64,000 nt of DNA from Talaromyces rugulosus (Eukaryota; Ascomycota; Eurotiomycetes; Eurotiales; Trichocomaceae): the NCBI RefSeq assembly GCF_013368755.1, contig NC_049565.1, positions 3,162,001 through 3,226,000 of the forward strand, in the 5' to 3' direction. A program made the position numbers and the translations under genes. The notes beneath the pieces are model-generated. The model was not told the origin of the DNA, did not search any database, and was given only the letters and a program-made list of their open reading frames with translations. Positions 12,256 to 25,433 of the stretch are shown here, piece after piece (position 1 is the first letter of the stretch; each line of letters begins with the position of its first letter).

Positions 12256-15200
12256 ATGGGAAACGTAGGAAGCCGGATCGATGATTCGGGGGCTCTTTTT
12301 TTCAAGGACCAGAACAGATGTGAGTCTCGGAAATGGAACTTGGCATGAAACATATGCTGACCGGGTCGCGTCTGGCCCAGTCGCGATTTCCAGCATAACC
12401 GTTACGAATTCGCGGAACCAGGTTCTTCTCCATCTCTCGCCAAACGCATTTCCGGCCGCCCGATATATCGCCAAGCGCGACAGCGGTGATGATACCCCGG
12501 TGGAATATGTCCAGGTACCGTAGCTCATCTTTGGACTTCGTTGCACAAAGAGCTGACCAAACCCGTCTTTGATCTAGGATCCCGATCCTCCTGCGTCCGC
12601 ATCAACCCCCTCTTTCCTTCTCCGGCTGACCAACGACGACGAACTCTCCTTCAAATTCTTGTTTACTATCAGACAGACACAGACTAGCAATGTCTTCAAC
12701 TCCACCGTAAATGGCGTCTCGACGTCATTACCGGAATCCATCGACACCGCTCTCACAGGCTTGACGTTTGCGCACGCGTCCAACGTGAAGGAGCTAGATA
12801 ACCTCATCACGAGAGAATTCCATGCCAACCCCAATCTCCAAAACAACTCAAATGTACAGTTTGTCGGGGACTTCTCCACCAGCGGCAGTCCTTCAACTCA
12901 GTTTGAATGGACATGGAAATGGAGAGCTCCAAAGGTGATCGAGGACAAGGGTGGCGGGTGGAGGAACAGTTGCAGCTTTCTCGACTACGACCAGAGAACA
13001 AACCGATTAAACACGCTTGCGAACCTTACGTTTTGGGTGCAGAATACAGCACGACCTCTGCCCAGCCCACAGATACTGTCCCCGCCGAGTCTAGATATAA
13101 CCGCCCCTCCCAATCGCAATCGAATTCCTTCTTCTCAGTCGATTTTGTCTCACCTGAGCGATACAGATGTCCCTTTGGCTAGTCCTGGGGAACCGGCAGA
13201 TTTGCCATCGTCTAACGCTCCTGTTCCGGTGAAAGTTGATCTCCCTTCTCGACCAGGGGAAGACATGGGTGCCGTGGAAGATGGACCTCTCTTTCGGGCT
13301 ACGATGAAATCTCTAGAGCAAAAAACTGGAAGCATGCGCACAAAAATAAAAAAGGTGCTGAAGAAAGCAGAAGCAGCCTATACGGCGCAGGTCGCTTGTA
13401 ATGAAGCCGTTCATGGGTTCATTTCGGCTTTGAATGACGCCTCCAGCTCCAACGCCAATGCTATTCAGCCTGCTATGGAGCACTATTTCGAGAGGATTGC
13501 GCGTGAGATCCTTAATTTTGAGCAAGTCAACGCACAGCACCTTCAAAAATTAGTCATCGATCCCCTCTCCAAGCTATACACGAATGACATTAAGCAAGCC
13601 GAGTCTAAAAAGAAGGACTTTGATGAAGAAAGCAGAGATTACTATGCCTACGTCGGGCGCTATCTGGGCCAACGCCAGGACTCTTTGAAAGAGAAAAAGC
13701 GGGTTGAAAGTGATTCCAAGTATCAAGCGAAGCGGCGGACTTTTGAGTTGAAGCGCTTCGACTACTCGTCATTTATGCAAGATCTCCACGGAGGTCGAAA
13801 GGAACAAGAGGTTCTCTCTCATCTGACGAAATACGCGGAGACACAGGCCAGAAATTATCTTTCGACGGCAAAGAAGGTGGACGAAATGATTCCCCAACTA
13901 GAAGCCCTTGTGCGGGAAGTCGACCAGGCCGACAAAGAGTTTCAGTTCCAACGGACAGAAAGAGAGACGAAACGAAGGGTCTTGGAGAAAAGCACCAAGA
14001 CTTACGTAGAGCCAGAAAACTTTTCCACACCGAGTGCGATAAGTAGTATTGTGAACAACGGGCAGCCATCGGAATCAGAACTCAACAGAGCCGACAGTAC
14101 TGGATCACAGCTCAGAAGCGTTCATAGTAACGCGTCTTCGGCCTCTTCACAAACCACTCAACCCAGTGGAGCTTCTAATCTAACAAGCTCTGTTTCGAAT
14201 GCCAGCACAAATCCCAGCGCGAGTCGCTTCAAGGGGATACGGGACCTCGAAGAACACGATAGACTCTCTGTGGCTGGCTCGGACAAATTGGGAGGCCCAC
14301 AGAGAAAAGAAGGTCTGCTCTGGGCTCTCTCGCGCCCTGGCTCTCATATCGATCCGAAAGGTATCAACAAGCAAGCGTGGCATAAGTAAGTTTTATATCT
14401 TGAATTTTTAGCAAAGAGGGTATTTCTGACCTTAGCAGATTTTGGATTGTTTTGGACCAAGGGAAACTTTCCGAGTATAGTAATTGGAAACAAAGATTGG
14501 ATCTTCACATGGACCCGATCGACTTGCGAATGGCCTCTGTGCGGGAAGCAAGGAACGCCGAACGTCGGTTTTGCTTTGAGGTCATCACGCCTCAGTTCAA
14601 GCGCATTTATCAGGCGACCTCGGGAGAAGACATGAGCACCTGGATCACAGCAATTAATAATGCGCTACAAAGTGCAGTAGAAGGCCGCAACCCTCTTCCG
14701 TCCATGCCATCTTCAGCCCATAGCGACGGCAGTGCCAAACGACGAGACATTGGATCTATCCTGACTGGCAAGAGCTCTTCGTATTCTGGGCAACACTCAC
14801 ATTCTACATCTTCAAATACGAGTAGCGTAAATCGGCGAACGACTGTGGGTGCGCGGCCCAGCTATATACGCAGTGACAGTAACAGTTACGAAGAGAACCC
14901 AGCCAAGTTATTGCAAACAATACGTGACGCGGACCAAGGGAACAAGTGGTGTGCCGACTGCGCATCGACAATCAAGGTTGAGTGGGTTTCCATCAATCTC
15001 GGGATAGTCCTGTGTATCGAATGCAGTGGTATTCACCGCTCGCTTGGAACTCACATCTCCAAGGTCCGATCGCTGACTCTGGATGTGAATTCGTTTTCAA
15101 ACGACATCGTCGAGATTCTGCTGCAGGTGGGAAATCGGGTCAGTAACATGGTGTGGGAAGCGAATTTGGATCAATCGCAAAAGCCACAGCCACAGTCGTC

Positions 15201-15849
15201 TCGCGAGCAGAGGCTGAAGTTCATCACGGCCAAGTACAGTGACCGGGCATATGTACAGCCCTTGACTGCGGGTCGTTCACATTATCCAACAGCCAATGAA
15301 ACGCTCCTGGCATCGATCAAAAGGAACGACATTCAAGGTGTTCTCCAGGGAATAGCACTGCGAGCGAACGTCAATGTTGCTGATCGCTCGCGCAACACCC
15401 ATGCAGTATTTCTTGCCCTCGCTGCCGCAGACCCGGCCACGCCTGGGTCTACCTCTCCAGGGATGACCGCCAGCCCTAAAACGCCCGCCAAAGTTATACC
15501 ATTCCCAATCGCCGAACTACTCGTCCAGAATGGCGCCGAGATTCCGCCCCAGCCAGCACCGATAATGCTGTCCGCGGCGGCTCAGCTATATGTCAGCCAA
15601 CGCACAGCAGTTATATCGAATGCTGCTCCGACGACGCCAGTTCCGCCGGGGACACCTGGAAAACAGGGCTCAAGTGGCGGCACGCTTTCGGCATTTCCCC
15701 TGATCCGGGGTAATTCAGGGTCCGAGATCCATTCGGCAGCACATGCTCTGGCTCCGTTGGACGGCAGGGAGCGAGAAAAATTACAAAAGAGAGGCAGCGC
15801 AGGCGCCAGATTCGCCGGCAAAGTTGCATCTCTTGGAAATGACAAGTAG
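12256..15849 (+). CDS. BAR-PH-ArfGAP protein (Csx2-like)
   Basis: Likely an Arf GTPase-activating protein of the ACAP/Csx2 type that acts on membranes. Exons 12256-12319, 12381-12514, 12578-14385 and 14439-15849 sum to 3417 nt (1138 aa). The start MGNVGSR is a good N-myristoylation signal (Gly2, Ser6), and is chosen because it splices in frame. Residues about 300-530 are a helical BAR-like domain, about 645-760 a PH domain (KFWIVLDQGKLSEY ... TWITAINNAL), and about 810-940 the ArfGAP zinc finger (WCADC ... CIECSGIHRSLGTHISKVRS), with CX2CX16CX2C and the arginine finger in place. A degenerate ankyrin-like region follows (LLASIKRNDIQGVLQGI), then a Pro/Ser-rich tail. The N-terminal 66 residues may form a further domain, which I do not recognise. 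Confidence 0.92.
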
Positions 15850-18800
15850 GGTCCATGGACCCGATATATATCTCTCTCTTCTTTCATATTTATGTAATAA
15901 AAGCAGTGCCAAACCTGGTGGTATGTTTTTCTACTTGCTATTGCTATATGGGATGTTGGACTGGCCGGAGCATGATGATTTTGGACATAATTTTTATTGG
16001 TATCTATTTTATGGACTTTTGTCTTTTCTTTTTTCCCAGGTGGATGGATGGAATGGGGTTTGTTTATAGGTTTTCCAGGGCGCCGGGCTGACGTTGACCC
16101 TTTTGTTTTGCATTTATTGATCATTTCTACCAAGGTGATATCCTTTTTGTTTATATCGTGGATTAATTTTATGTGTTGTCAACTGGTGTTTTCCTTTTCC
16201 TTTTTTATATTTACCATGTAAGTATTGGATCTAAGTAATTGGAAATATGTGCTAATTTTTTACTGTTCTGCTCAGGCTTGTGTTTGTTTGCATAGATTTG
16301 ACTCCACTTTGTGTACACTTATAGATTTGAGACCCCATTTGCAATTGCTAATAAGAAAACTATCTGTAATTTATGGCAATGCACCGCCATATTGTAGATT
16401 TTCCCTGTGGTGTGTTCACATTTGAATGTCATAATAAAAAGGATATGTGTAATCATAGTAATTTACTATTATAAATTGCTAGACTAGAACCAATAGGTCA
16501 TGATCAACCATCGTATCCTTTCGAATCGACAGTTGAATCGTTAAATCTGGGGGGCATTGCCCCATCCCGGAACACCCATGGGCTGTGGCAGTGTCTGTAA
16601 AATCACATGCAAATTGAAAGCGCTGTTGTTGTTGTTGCCTACAGGTTTCGAGGATTCTGTCTACCTGGATAATAATGATGTTGTGCAACTGTCTGTATTT
16701 GTGAATTCGCCACTGATTAAAAGTCACATACAGAGAGAGCATGCAAGGATTGGTCAGGCTAAAAGATCCGGATGATATCACATATATTGCGTCTACATTT
16801 TCTATTTTTGACTCCCAAGGTTTTGGAATTTTGACAAACATAGAAGTACCTGGGAAAATTTTACAATGTTTCCATGTATTTTCGCAACAAGCCAATATTC
16901 ATACATGCATAATAAACCATGGGTCAACAGACTAGTGTAAAGTAGTGCTAGTGCATATAGTGGAGACGGGTTCGGGACGCCACGATCCACTTAAGATCCG
17001 CAGCCCCACTCCTGCCCAGCGCACGAGTCAACCAGCGTCAGTGCCGCGCGCCCCCGAAACACGCCAGTCAACGCCTCATACGTCGTGCGGCTGCCGCAAA
17101 GAGGCACGATTGGCACCTTTTTTTCCCTCCCCGCGTTTACTTTGGCTCAACATAGAGTTGGAGATCCACATCTCGCGGCCCGTACAGTCACTACAGCAGT
17201 ACAAGGCTGTCGGTGATTTGCTAGGTGAATTCTATTTTCCAGGGGAGAAGGGGGGAAAAAAAAGAAAATCAAGGTATCGAAAGGAAGAAAAATACCTTGA
17301 AAGAGCAAAATAGGAACTTAAACAAAGAATGTATACTCTGTACAGTCATTTCCCCATGCGGAGAATTGAATTGCTCATTGCTGATTGCTGATTATATTCG
17401 TTGTCGAATTTGTCTATGATCAGCAACATGTCACACACTAGATGCAACTGCGTATTTAAATACTATGGATCTATCATAACAGAATAGTAATAAAATAGCC
17501 CGACGGACCCGCGGGGGAACAGCGAACGAACGACTAAAGGCCAAATATCCCATCACACACGTCAAAGTGGAGTTTTGGAGAGAGGGGGGCGAATTCAATC
17601 GAGGTGACAGCGTTGAATCATGCTGACTAGAGCAGACATGTGGATGCATGGCGCACCCTAGTGAGGTGGCTTCGGGTCATATTAGGAAATCCCAGGGTGC
17701 CGATTCAGGCAGGTGACGTCATCATCTCAAGTGTTGGCGCCCGATTGGGAAATCAGATGCTTTTGCGGACGGGGCGGTGTGGCTTTTGAATATTTGATGA
17801 TAAGGATGCTCTTTTTAACAGTATTATTTTCTTTGGGTGTTGATTAGGAATCTGGCTCCACCGACACATTGGTTACTTTTCGGAGTTCATAGTCATACTC
17901 CCGTAGACCGTGAGACACAGGCCGTTAGTTTCAGTATCAATGCTTAACTGCGACTATACACATGCCGCTATCAAGGTATCGGTTGTAGGAATGCGAATGC
18001 TAGAATAAATATTCTACTGAAAAATTAGATACAGCTCGAGTCCAAGTATTGACTTAAAGGCCTACGCCAATAATATCAGTGAATATTGTTCTACAACAGG
18101 AACATTATTATTACTACGATATGAACAAGTACCCGAATAGGAAAAGCCGAATTAAGAATGATTGGCTGGTATTTGATGCCGGGCGCTGTGGGGCGGCATC
18201 CGATATAGGCTATAGCTGGATGAAGTATGGATGCACGCCTCAAGGAAGACCATTCCCTTGCTCAAGCTGTATCACCACATGAAAAAAACACCCCCCTATT
18301 ACCGTGACAATTACGAGAGAGCAAAGACGTGGACAGCTCCCGTGCAGGTTTATACATTATTTAGTAGTAGAACTAGCAGTCAACAGCAAGTACTCTGAGA
18401 CACTAGCATCGGCTCGACGGCAACAGTCTAAGCTTCGGACCTAGTGGGAATGTAGCCCTGACAGTTGACCACAATTTTCCGGGCCCTATCATGTGGCAAC
18501 AATAGAAACATTATCAATATTATTTCTACGGAGTACTAAAGAATCATACATACAGAGCACTACTTCCTTAAGGCCAAGGCCACTTTTTCAACTGGTGGAA
18601 GGTCACACTCCCCCCCCAAAAATTGCGACAAAGATAATAATATGAGGATGCTAGGGCAATCCCCACCAATGATGGCCCGACTGACACTGTACCTTTTTGT
18701 TTCGCGGTGGCAAAAAATAATAATAATAGCGGAATTGGGAGGAGAAAAAAAAAAGGATCGTGCGGGCCGATCGCAGTGTGCTCATGACTCTCAACCCCCA

Positions 18801-21183
18801 TCATTGCCTCGGCGATCTGCACCACAGGTGTAAGGCGTTACAGATCAACAATAGGTGGTAAATGAGATACAGTGTCCAGCGTACTGTAGCTCTTGTCTTT
18901 ATTTTATTTAATTACATGAATAGCTAGGATTTTAACCCCCCCAAAAAAGATACTATGTAATCACGTATTTCGATATATCTGGACCTAATTGATATATTTT
19001 TTAAAAAGAGATAATGCATTGCCATTATACAGGGCGTCATCCGAACACGGAAGTTGACTCGATTGTATACTCTAGTACGCTGTCACGTATTGTCCTATGT
19101 AAATCAATCCCAGCTAGACCCATTAGGATCCAACGAGGTACCGTAATAATATGCAAATGTGGCTGCACCCAAACTTCCTACAGAACTATCGAGAAACAAA
19201 CATAGCTGCGTCAATCCAAGCGCCGCCGATGTCAGACCAACTCAGGTGGCTTTCTCCACATTGAAATGAAGACAGTAGTGATTGCCTTTCTACCACAATT
19301 ACTATTACTACTGCTACTATTATTATTTTATTTTACATTTCTATTTATTTCTATTGTTACTATCCTATCACAGACAAACGGCGCTTTAGAACGTTCCCGA
19401 ATTTACGAATCCCGGTGGAGACCAAAGTCAAAACCTACACCTCGATCTATACTCCTCTTACAGATCACAATAAGCCACTATAACTTGTCGTCGTAATTGC
19501 TTCCAGCAGTTTCCCGTGTTTCGGTTAATAGAAAAAAGGTCGTTGGCTGTTCAGGCATCCGCCACCACATAAATAAGGCCATCCTGGTGGACCTTCAACA
19601 CTTAGCTCTTGGAGCCCCGGGACAACGAATCTATTTCGACCATAAATAGTCACCTGCCCTCCAAAACTACACAAAAAAGTGCAACGCAAAGTCCACCACT
19701 AGGCTTTCACCTACAGCTCTTATTGGGTTTTGCAAAGTTTCATTCTGCATTGCGATCATCATCCACCGTCGATAGGCTGCAAGGTTGCCTTGGCTTGCCA
19801 TTGGGGAAAGGATTGACATATCAAGTGGTTTCCTCCCAGGGCTCTAATTAGCTGCTAGTGAAGCTCCAGCCCTACCTGTTGTTGTATTATTCGCCCGGCT
19901 CGTACCCCCGACTGATCTCAGCCACTGCTGCAATCACAGCTTGGACGTCGGAGAGAGGTGTTGTGGCAGAGCGCAAGGATCGGCGACTCTCTGTGGCGCT
20001 CTCGGTTTTCCCGTTGACAGAGATCATCATCTCCATTCTCCACTTGGTTGACGCTTGTCAGCTATAAGACCAGTATTGCTTGCATGAGGGAAAAATATTT
20101 CTTTCCCACATAGCAAGTCTTTGGGTAAAATTTCATATATCTTTTGGGCTCCTTGCGAGCTGTTGCCTGCCATTGGATGTTTTATCTGAAAGTGGTCTCC
20201 CGGTAAGCGCTGGCAATTAGCCCTGTTCCCTTGTTTGTTACTCCAATTCATTAAATCAAAGCTCTAGCTGCAGACAGACAATCAAAGTTAGATAGGAGCA
20301 TATAAACAAGCACTCACTTACCCTCGGTTTATCCGAGCCATAAATCTGGTATCGGACCTTGATTTGGGGCGTGATTGATAAACCCATCAACAAACGGCCC
20401 AAGGCGACGCCATCGTGGCCGAAAAAGGATTGGCCACACAATCTTAGACCGCTAGGTAAGACACCCCTTTCTCTCGCTTGTCCCCAATTCCCGCATCGGC
20501 CCAATGCTTGTATTTGGAGAGACAAGGCTTTTTGTATTCGCAGCCACTTGGACTTGGTGTTGAGTTTCCGCCCTCGACTCTCAACGCACTTTTTCCGATC
20601 CGCTATTTAACAAACAGACCGGTTGACCGGTGTGTTCCTCTGCATGATCATATCCTCGTTGGGTGCATCTGCCTGCCACCTCTGTGATCCATGAACCCTA
20701 TTCTCACCCACACCAGTGGGCCTAGGTCGCTGGCCATTCTGCGCCGGTCTCCTCCACTTTCTGGTGGTGTGGTAGTCGGCTCGAAGTTGTCATTGCCCAA
20801 AATCGCCACTACCCGTGCGGGTGTTTATTATTCTTTCTCCGCCTGCATGCATATTGATTGTCGTTTCAGCCCTTTGCTTTTCAATTTGCCTTGACGTTCC
20901 ATCTTGGCTGCGATTCGCTAATAACGGAACAGAACTTGACATAGTTCTACCTGACATTAGACCAATCACCCATTATAGAGCAAGGGAAACGTCGAGGAAG
21001 TACACCCTTGTCTCTTGACGGTAAGTACTTTTTTTTGTCGCTTTATCCCTCCCTACTTCACTAGCTTGTCTGCTGCTTTTCGGCCTCACGTTAGAAAATC
21101 GTTTGTCTAATCCTTCGATCAGGAAAAGAACGAACCTAAGAAACCCCCCCCCCCCCCCCTACTCTCTAGCCAGAATCGACCCC
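15850..21183. other. 5.3 kb AT-rich gene desert
   Basis: The longest gap in the window. It is rich in short A/T runs and microsatellite-like TTG, ATT and AAT units. The frames inside are short, begin at non-ATG codons or look random. No transposase, reverse transcriptase or tRNA is visible. The last 500 bases are probably the leader of the YTH gene, including a 5' UTR intron at 21021-21169. A 67-codon open frame at 20691-20894 could be an upstream ORF if transcribed. Confidence 0.6.
21021..21169 (+). other. Probable 5' UTR intron with C16 tract
   Basis: GTAAGT at 21021 and CTCTAG ending at 21169 bracket a 149-nt segment that ends in a run of 16 cytosines (21144-21159) before the acceptor. 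The YTH start codon follows 15 nt later. Inferred from splice signals only. Confidence 0.5.
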
Positions 21184-23319
21184 ATGGACGATGTTCCTCC
21201 AGTCCGGTCTCGAGACGGGGTTGCTGAGGAGAAGTTACCATCCGATATAGAAGTGATATCGACCATCAATAAAACTCGTTCAGGTTTGACACCCCTTCTT
21301 CTGCTCTTGCTCTAATCAAGCTAAATTGTCGTCCAGGTGGCTCTTCTCAAATCTTGCAAGAACCTGCAAAGTCAACATGTCCTGCGAACCCCACCATTCG
21401 ACTTTCCGGCGCAGAATACAACATAGGATCGCACCAATGCGCGCCTCGTCCAAGCCGTGACAAGATGTCTATACCACTAAACATGGCCGACATGAACCCT
21501 GCATTGCCCCCGTATCAAGCTACCGGGGTTCCTTTTGGGCAACAGTACGTCCAGGCGCATCAATCGCCAGGGATTATGTATCCGGTTCAACACATGCCCT
21601 ACATGGGTCAAACTCCAGGCCAACCCATGTACAACGTACCCTATTCGCCAGGATATCAGAATCCGTATATGCAGCAACAACCTCAGGGATACGCAACATA
21701 TCACCCGCCGAATCCAGCTGCCAATGCGGGAATGTATAGTCCGTCATATTACTCGCAGCACCCATACAACACTAGGTTTGAAACAAACCCAACGGCCTCG
21801 AAGGATTACCACCCCTCTCAATTGACGCAAGCACCGCCAAAACGAGAGATAGAGAGACGGGTTTCTGCGGCAAACTATGATGTGTCACAAACAATCGTCG
21901 ACGGGTCCTCTCCTATGAAGCCTTCACGGAGAGGTTCTTTGAATAGTCCGGGTATGCATTCAGCCCTGATCCTCGAGAATGCGGCAATGACTTGCTAACT
22001 TGCAACGCGTACAGACGAACAGACAGCATTGCGATTGCCCTTCACAGCTACATCCAGTGCACCACGCGGTCCGCCGCGGAAACCGAAGCAGTCTGGGCAT
22101 GCTCTGTGGGTTGGCAATCTCCCGCCGGCGACGAGTGTGATTGATCTCAAGGACCATTTCTCTCTGGATGCGACGGGTGATATCGAAAGCGTGTTTCTGA
22201 TAGCGAAGAGTAACTGCGCATTTGTGAATTACAAAGGCGAAGATGCCTGTGTGGCGGCAGTCACGCGGTTCCATGATTCTCGCTTCCACGGTGTGAGGTT
22301 AGTGTGTCGGCTGCGGAAGGGAGTGACCGTGCCGGGGTCGAGTCAACCTCCTCCTGCCCAGCCGGCCGTCAACGTCAACAACAACAACACCGCCTTTACA
22401 GCCCGCGAGGATGCCAGCGTGCTGCACTCTGCAGAGGATGGAGGTGGTCCTGAGAGCCCCGCGCGGAAACGGCCACGAGTGCCTGAGCGATTCTTTATTG
22501 TCAAAAGCCTTACTGTCGAGGATCTCGAGGGGAGCCGCCAAAGCGGCGTATGGGCAACGCAGACTCATAACGAAGTGACTTTGAACGAAGCATACGATGT
22601 GAGCTCCTTGTTTTTCTGGTGTCTTTCTCTCCTGGCCACTCTTGACTAACTTTTTATTGCGGTAGTCTGCGGATAATGTGTACCTCATATTTTCAGCCAA
22701 CAAGTCCGGAGAATACTTTGGCTACGCCCGAATGGCTTCTCCCATCGTCGATGATGGCGATCTCGCTCGAGAGGCACCATTGCGTGTCGGGAATACTCTG
22801 GCTGAAACAGACGACCTCGAGGTGATCTCGACAGAAGCAACGGCGACAGCCCCGAAAGGAAGAATCATCGATGACTCGGTCCGCGGCACGATATTCTGGG
22901 AAGCTGATTCATCAGAGGACGACGATGATGAGGAAGAGAAGAGTGTTGGTGAGGATAACAGCAGCGATGATGATGATGATGATGACGACGATGAGGAGGG
23001 CCCCGGCGTAGATGGAAATGTCTCTCGGAGTGAAAAGGGTGTCGTCGAGACACCCGACGAAACCGGGGCCACTGGTGCGCAGTCTCTAGGCAAACCCTTC
23101 CGAATCCAATGGATGTCGACGGATCGTGTCCCGTTTTATCGTACGCGAGGACTGCGCAACCCCTGGAATGCCAACCGTGAGGTCAAAATCGCTCGCGATG
23201 GCACTGAGATTGAGCCCAGCGTCGGAAGAAGGCTGACTCAGCTGTTTCATTCCCATCTTCTTGGGCCAACAACACCGTCAAACGGACTGGCTGGAATTGG
23301 TTTCCAGAGACCGTATTGA
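21184..23319 (+). CDS. RRM-YTH protein, likely m6A RNA reader
   Basis: Exons 21184-21283, 21337-21951, 22015-22598 and 22666-23319 give 1953 nt (650 aa). The start MDDVPPV is the first good ATG after the leader. Residues about 85-230 are Pro/Tyr/Gln/Met-rich (QQYVQAHQSPG, MQQQPQGYATY), a disordered segment typical of RNA-granule proteins. An RRM lies at about 263-340 (LWVGNLPPATSVIDLKDHF = RNP2, SNCAFVNY = RNP1). A YTH domain begins near 395 (RFFIVKSLTVEDLEGSR, GVWATQ, SADNVYLIFSANKSGEY) and ends with FRIQWMSTDRVPF ... NPWN. YTH domains bind N6-methyladenosine with an aromatic cage; GVWATQ supplies the first Trp and TIFWEA probably the second. An acidic Asp/Glu insert interrupts the fold. Confidence 0.93.
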
Positions 23320-25433
23320 TGGGCATTGGCGGATAGCGGGTTAGTGACATGGACATACATTTGAGATTGGCTTGAGATGGCGGTGCGCTTACAATGGCTA
23401 ATGAAATAACATAAAAGAGAAATGAAGAACGGTATTTTTTTAAAGCCACAAGATTTATCAATCTCGGCGGGAACAAGTGATGGTATTAAAAAATACGTTT
23501 TTGTAGATCTACATCACAGGCCATGATCAAACTTTATCATTATCTACTTTTCGACTTGGTCTTATTAGGCCTGTGTCGAATGATATTCATACCATTATAT
23601 GTTTTTGATATTTTCAATAGTGAAATTACTACAAAATAGTATAGGGTATGTTGAAAGCGAAACTGACTTCAGGACCTCCCACCATTGTTAGTATCATGTA
23701 TCATGACCAGTTGAGATTGAAACCGGTTTGCATGCTAGGGTTGCCTTGTGTGTTACCCATTCTAAATAAATAAGCCAACCAAACAACAGTGTCACTCAAT
23801 TAAATAAGCATCGACGATGCAGCCAAGGTGACGCAGACATAAGATCCTAAAACCACTAGCTATGTCACACCCCCCTGCTTCAAATGTTGGTAGTAAGTGA
23901 TCTACAAAAATGCAGCATAGCTGTTCCCTTCAAAATGAGTGGCAATAACACACAACGTTCACTGATCCTAGGTTGGTTGGTAGTGTGACTCATGGCCGAA
24001 TTTGTGTTCACTGTTTACTATTTCCGCCGCGAGCCGGCCCATGGGTGTGCTTGTGCCGTCCCAACACTAAACAGACGCTTTAGTCAGCACTAGAACGAGA
24101 CTCGACGATCCCGATCGGGCGGTTGACTGGGGACGGGGAAACTTGACGCTTCAAAGTTCAGCGTCGCTGGTCGACGACGTCATAGACTCGACGGCAGGCA
24201 GGCCATTGGGTCGGATGGCAGCACCTATTACTCAAATCCCTTCCGACACGGACTCTGGCATCAGATGTTGCTGTGTTAATATTGGAAGTATTAACCACCA
24301 TTATTAATTAATACTATGCTCTCTAGGCCGTGGTATGAACATGTGTTAGAGGATTGCCCGTTGCACTATAAACGGCGCTAGGCCGCATCCGGCTACGGTG
24401 AGCCGACTCCATCGATTGCAAAAATTAGTGTTTCTGTGGGGGAGCCAATCAGCACGCGCATCCCGCCCCACAGGATACGGTGATCCGTCAGATCATGCTT
24501 AGTCACCGGGCCCATTAGTCCCTAGAGAGGACTAGCGCCATGAATAATGCTACAGCTGGCAGGGCAGTTATGCAGCAGTAGGGAGCGAAGTCGTACGAGG
24601 ATGGAGCACGGCATGTGAAGAGCTGGTGCCTGAGGCCCGATTCTAGCGTCGATTGGCGGTTGTTTCTCAAGGTGTTCACCACCGATGCTACAGCACAATG
24701 GCCATTTTGGCTTTCAAAAACAGCAACCAACGTGTTAACTCCGTAGGATCGGAAAGCCTAACAGGCCAACAGAACAGAAAGAAAGGACGTGGCCGGAAAA
24801 GGATCGAAAGGACCATCTGCCATGTGATAGGTCACATCTGCGGTGTGGTGGGTCCGCTGCCACCCTCCAGGGCCTAGCGTCGCTGCGCTTCCCCGCCTTT
24901 GCTGTTTCCACGGCCCAGAGCTCCTTCTGCCCCCTTCTGACGCCGCAATTACATCTTAATGCCTTCCTTCTCTTCTCTTCTGCCTTCTCCCTTCTTCTCC
25001 CCTTCTGTCTCCTCTCATTCCTTTCTTCCATCCTTTGTGTGAAAAACGAACTTCATCATTATCTTATCCCTCGGTAAGGATATTTGTTTGCACCGCTGCA
25101 ACCGAATTCATTCCCCCCCCACCTGTCGAGTCCACCTGCTCACTTTTTTTATTTCGCTAGATCAATCGTCCTAGCCAACACTCCTTCGGATAACAAAGAA
25201 AGAAAAGTCGGACTGCTGGATATTTCGCCGCCATCTTTCTCCTTTCCTTTCTTTCCTGATCGACCTTGTTTTGACGTCATTGCGCAATGACCTAAACAAG
25301 ATCGTTATTGTGGTTCTGTGTCGGCCTTATCGAACACCTACTGCTTTTCTATTTCGACTCCCATATCTATTTCTACGCAACGCATACACACAACATCAAC
25401 ACCCTCCCAACCAACTGAACAAATTACCGGGTC
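23320..25433. other. 2.1 kb intergenic; promoter of next gene
   Basis: No coding frame of note. Pyrimidine-rich from about 24950 to 25260, typical of a fungal core promoter or leader. A likely 5' UTR intron lies at 25073-25160 (GTAAGG ... CGCTAG). Confidence 0.55.

Noticed and set aside
16479..16895. 138-codon minus frame in the gene desert
   Set aside because: No ATG at its 5' end, odd composition and no recognisable domain.
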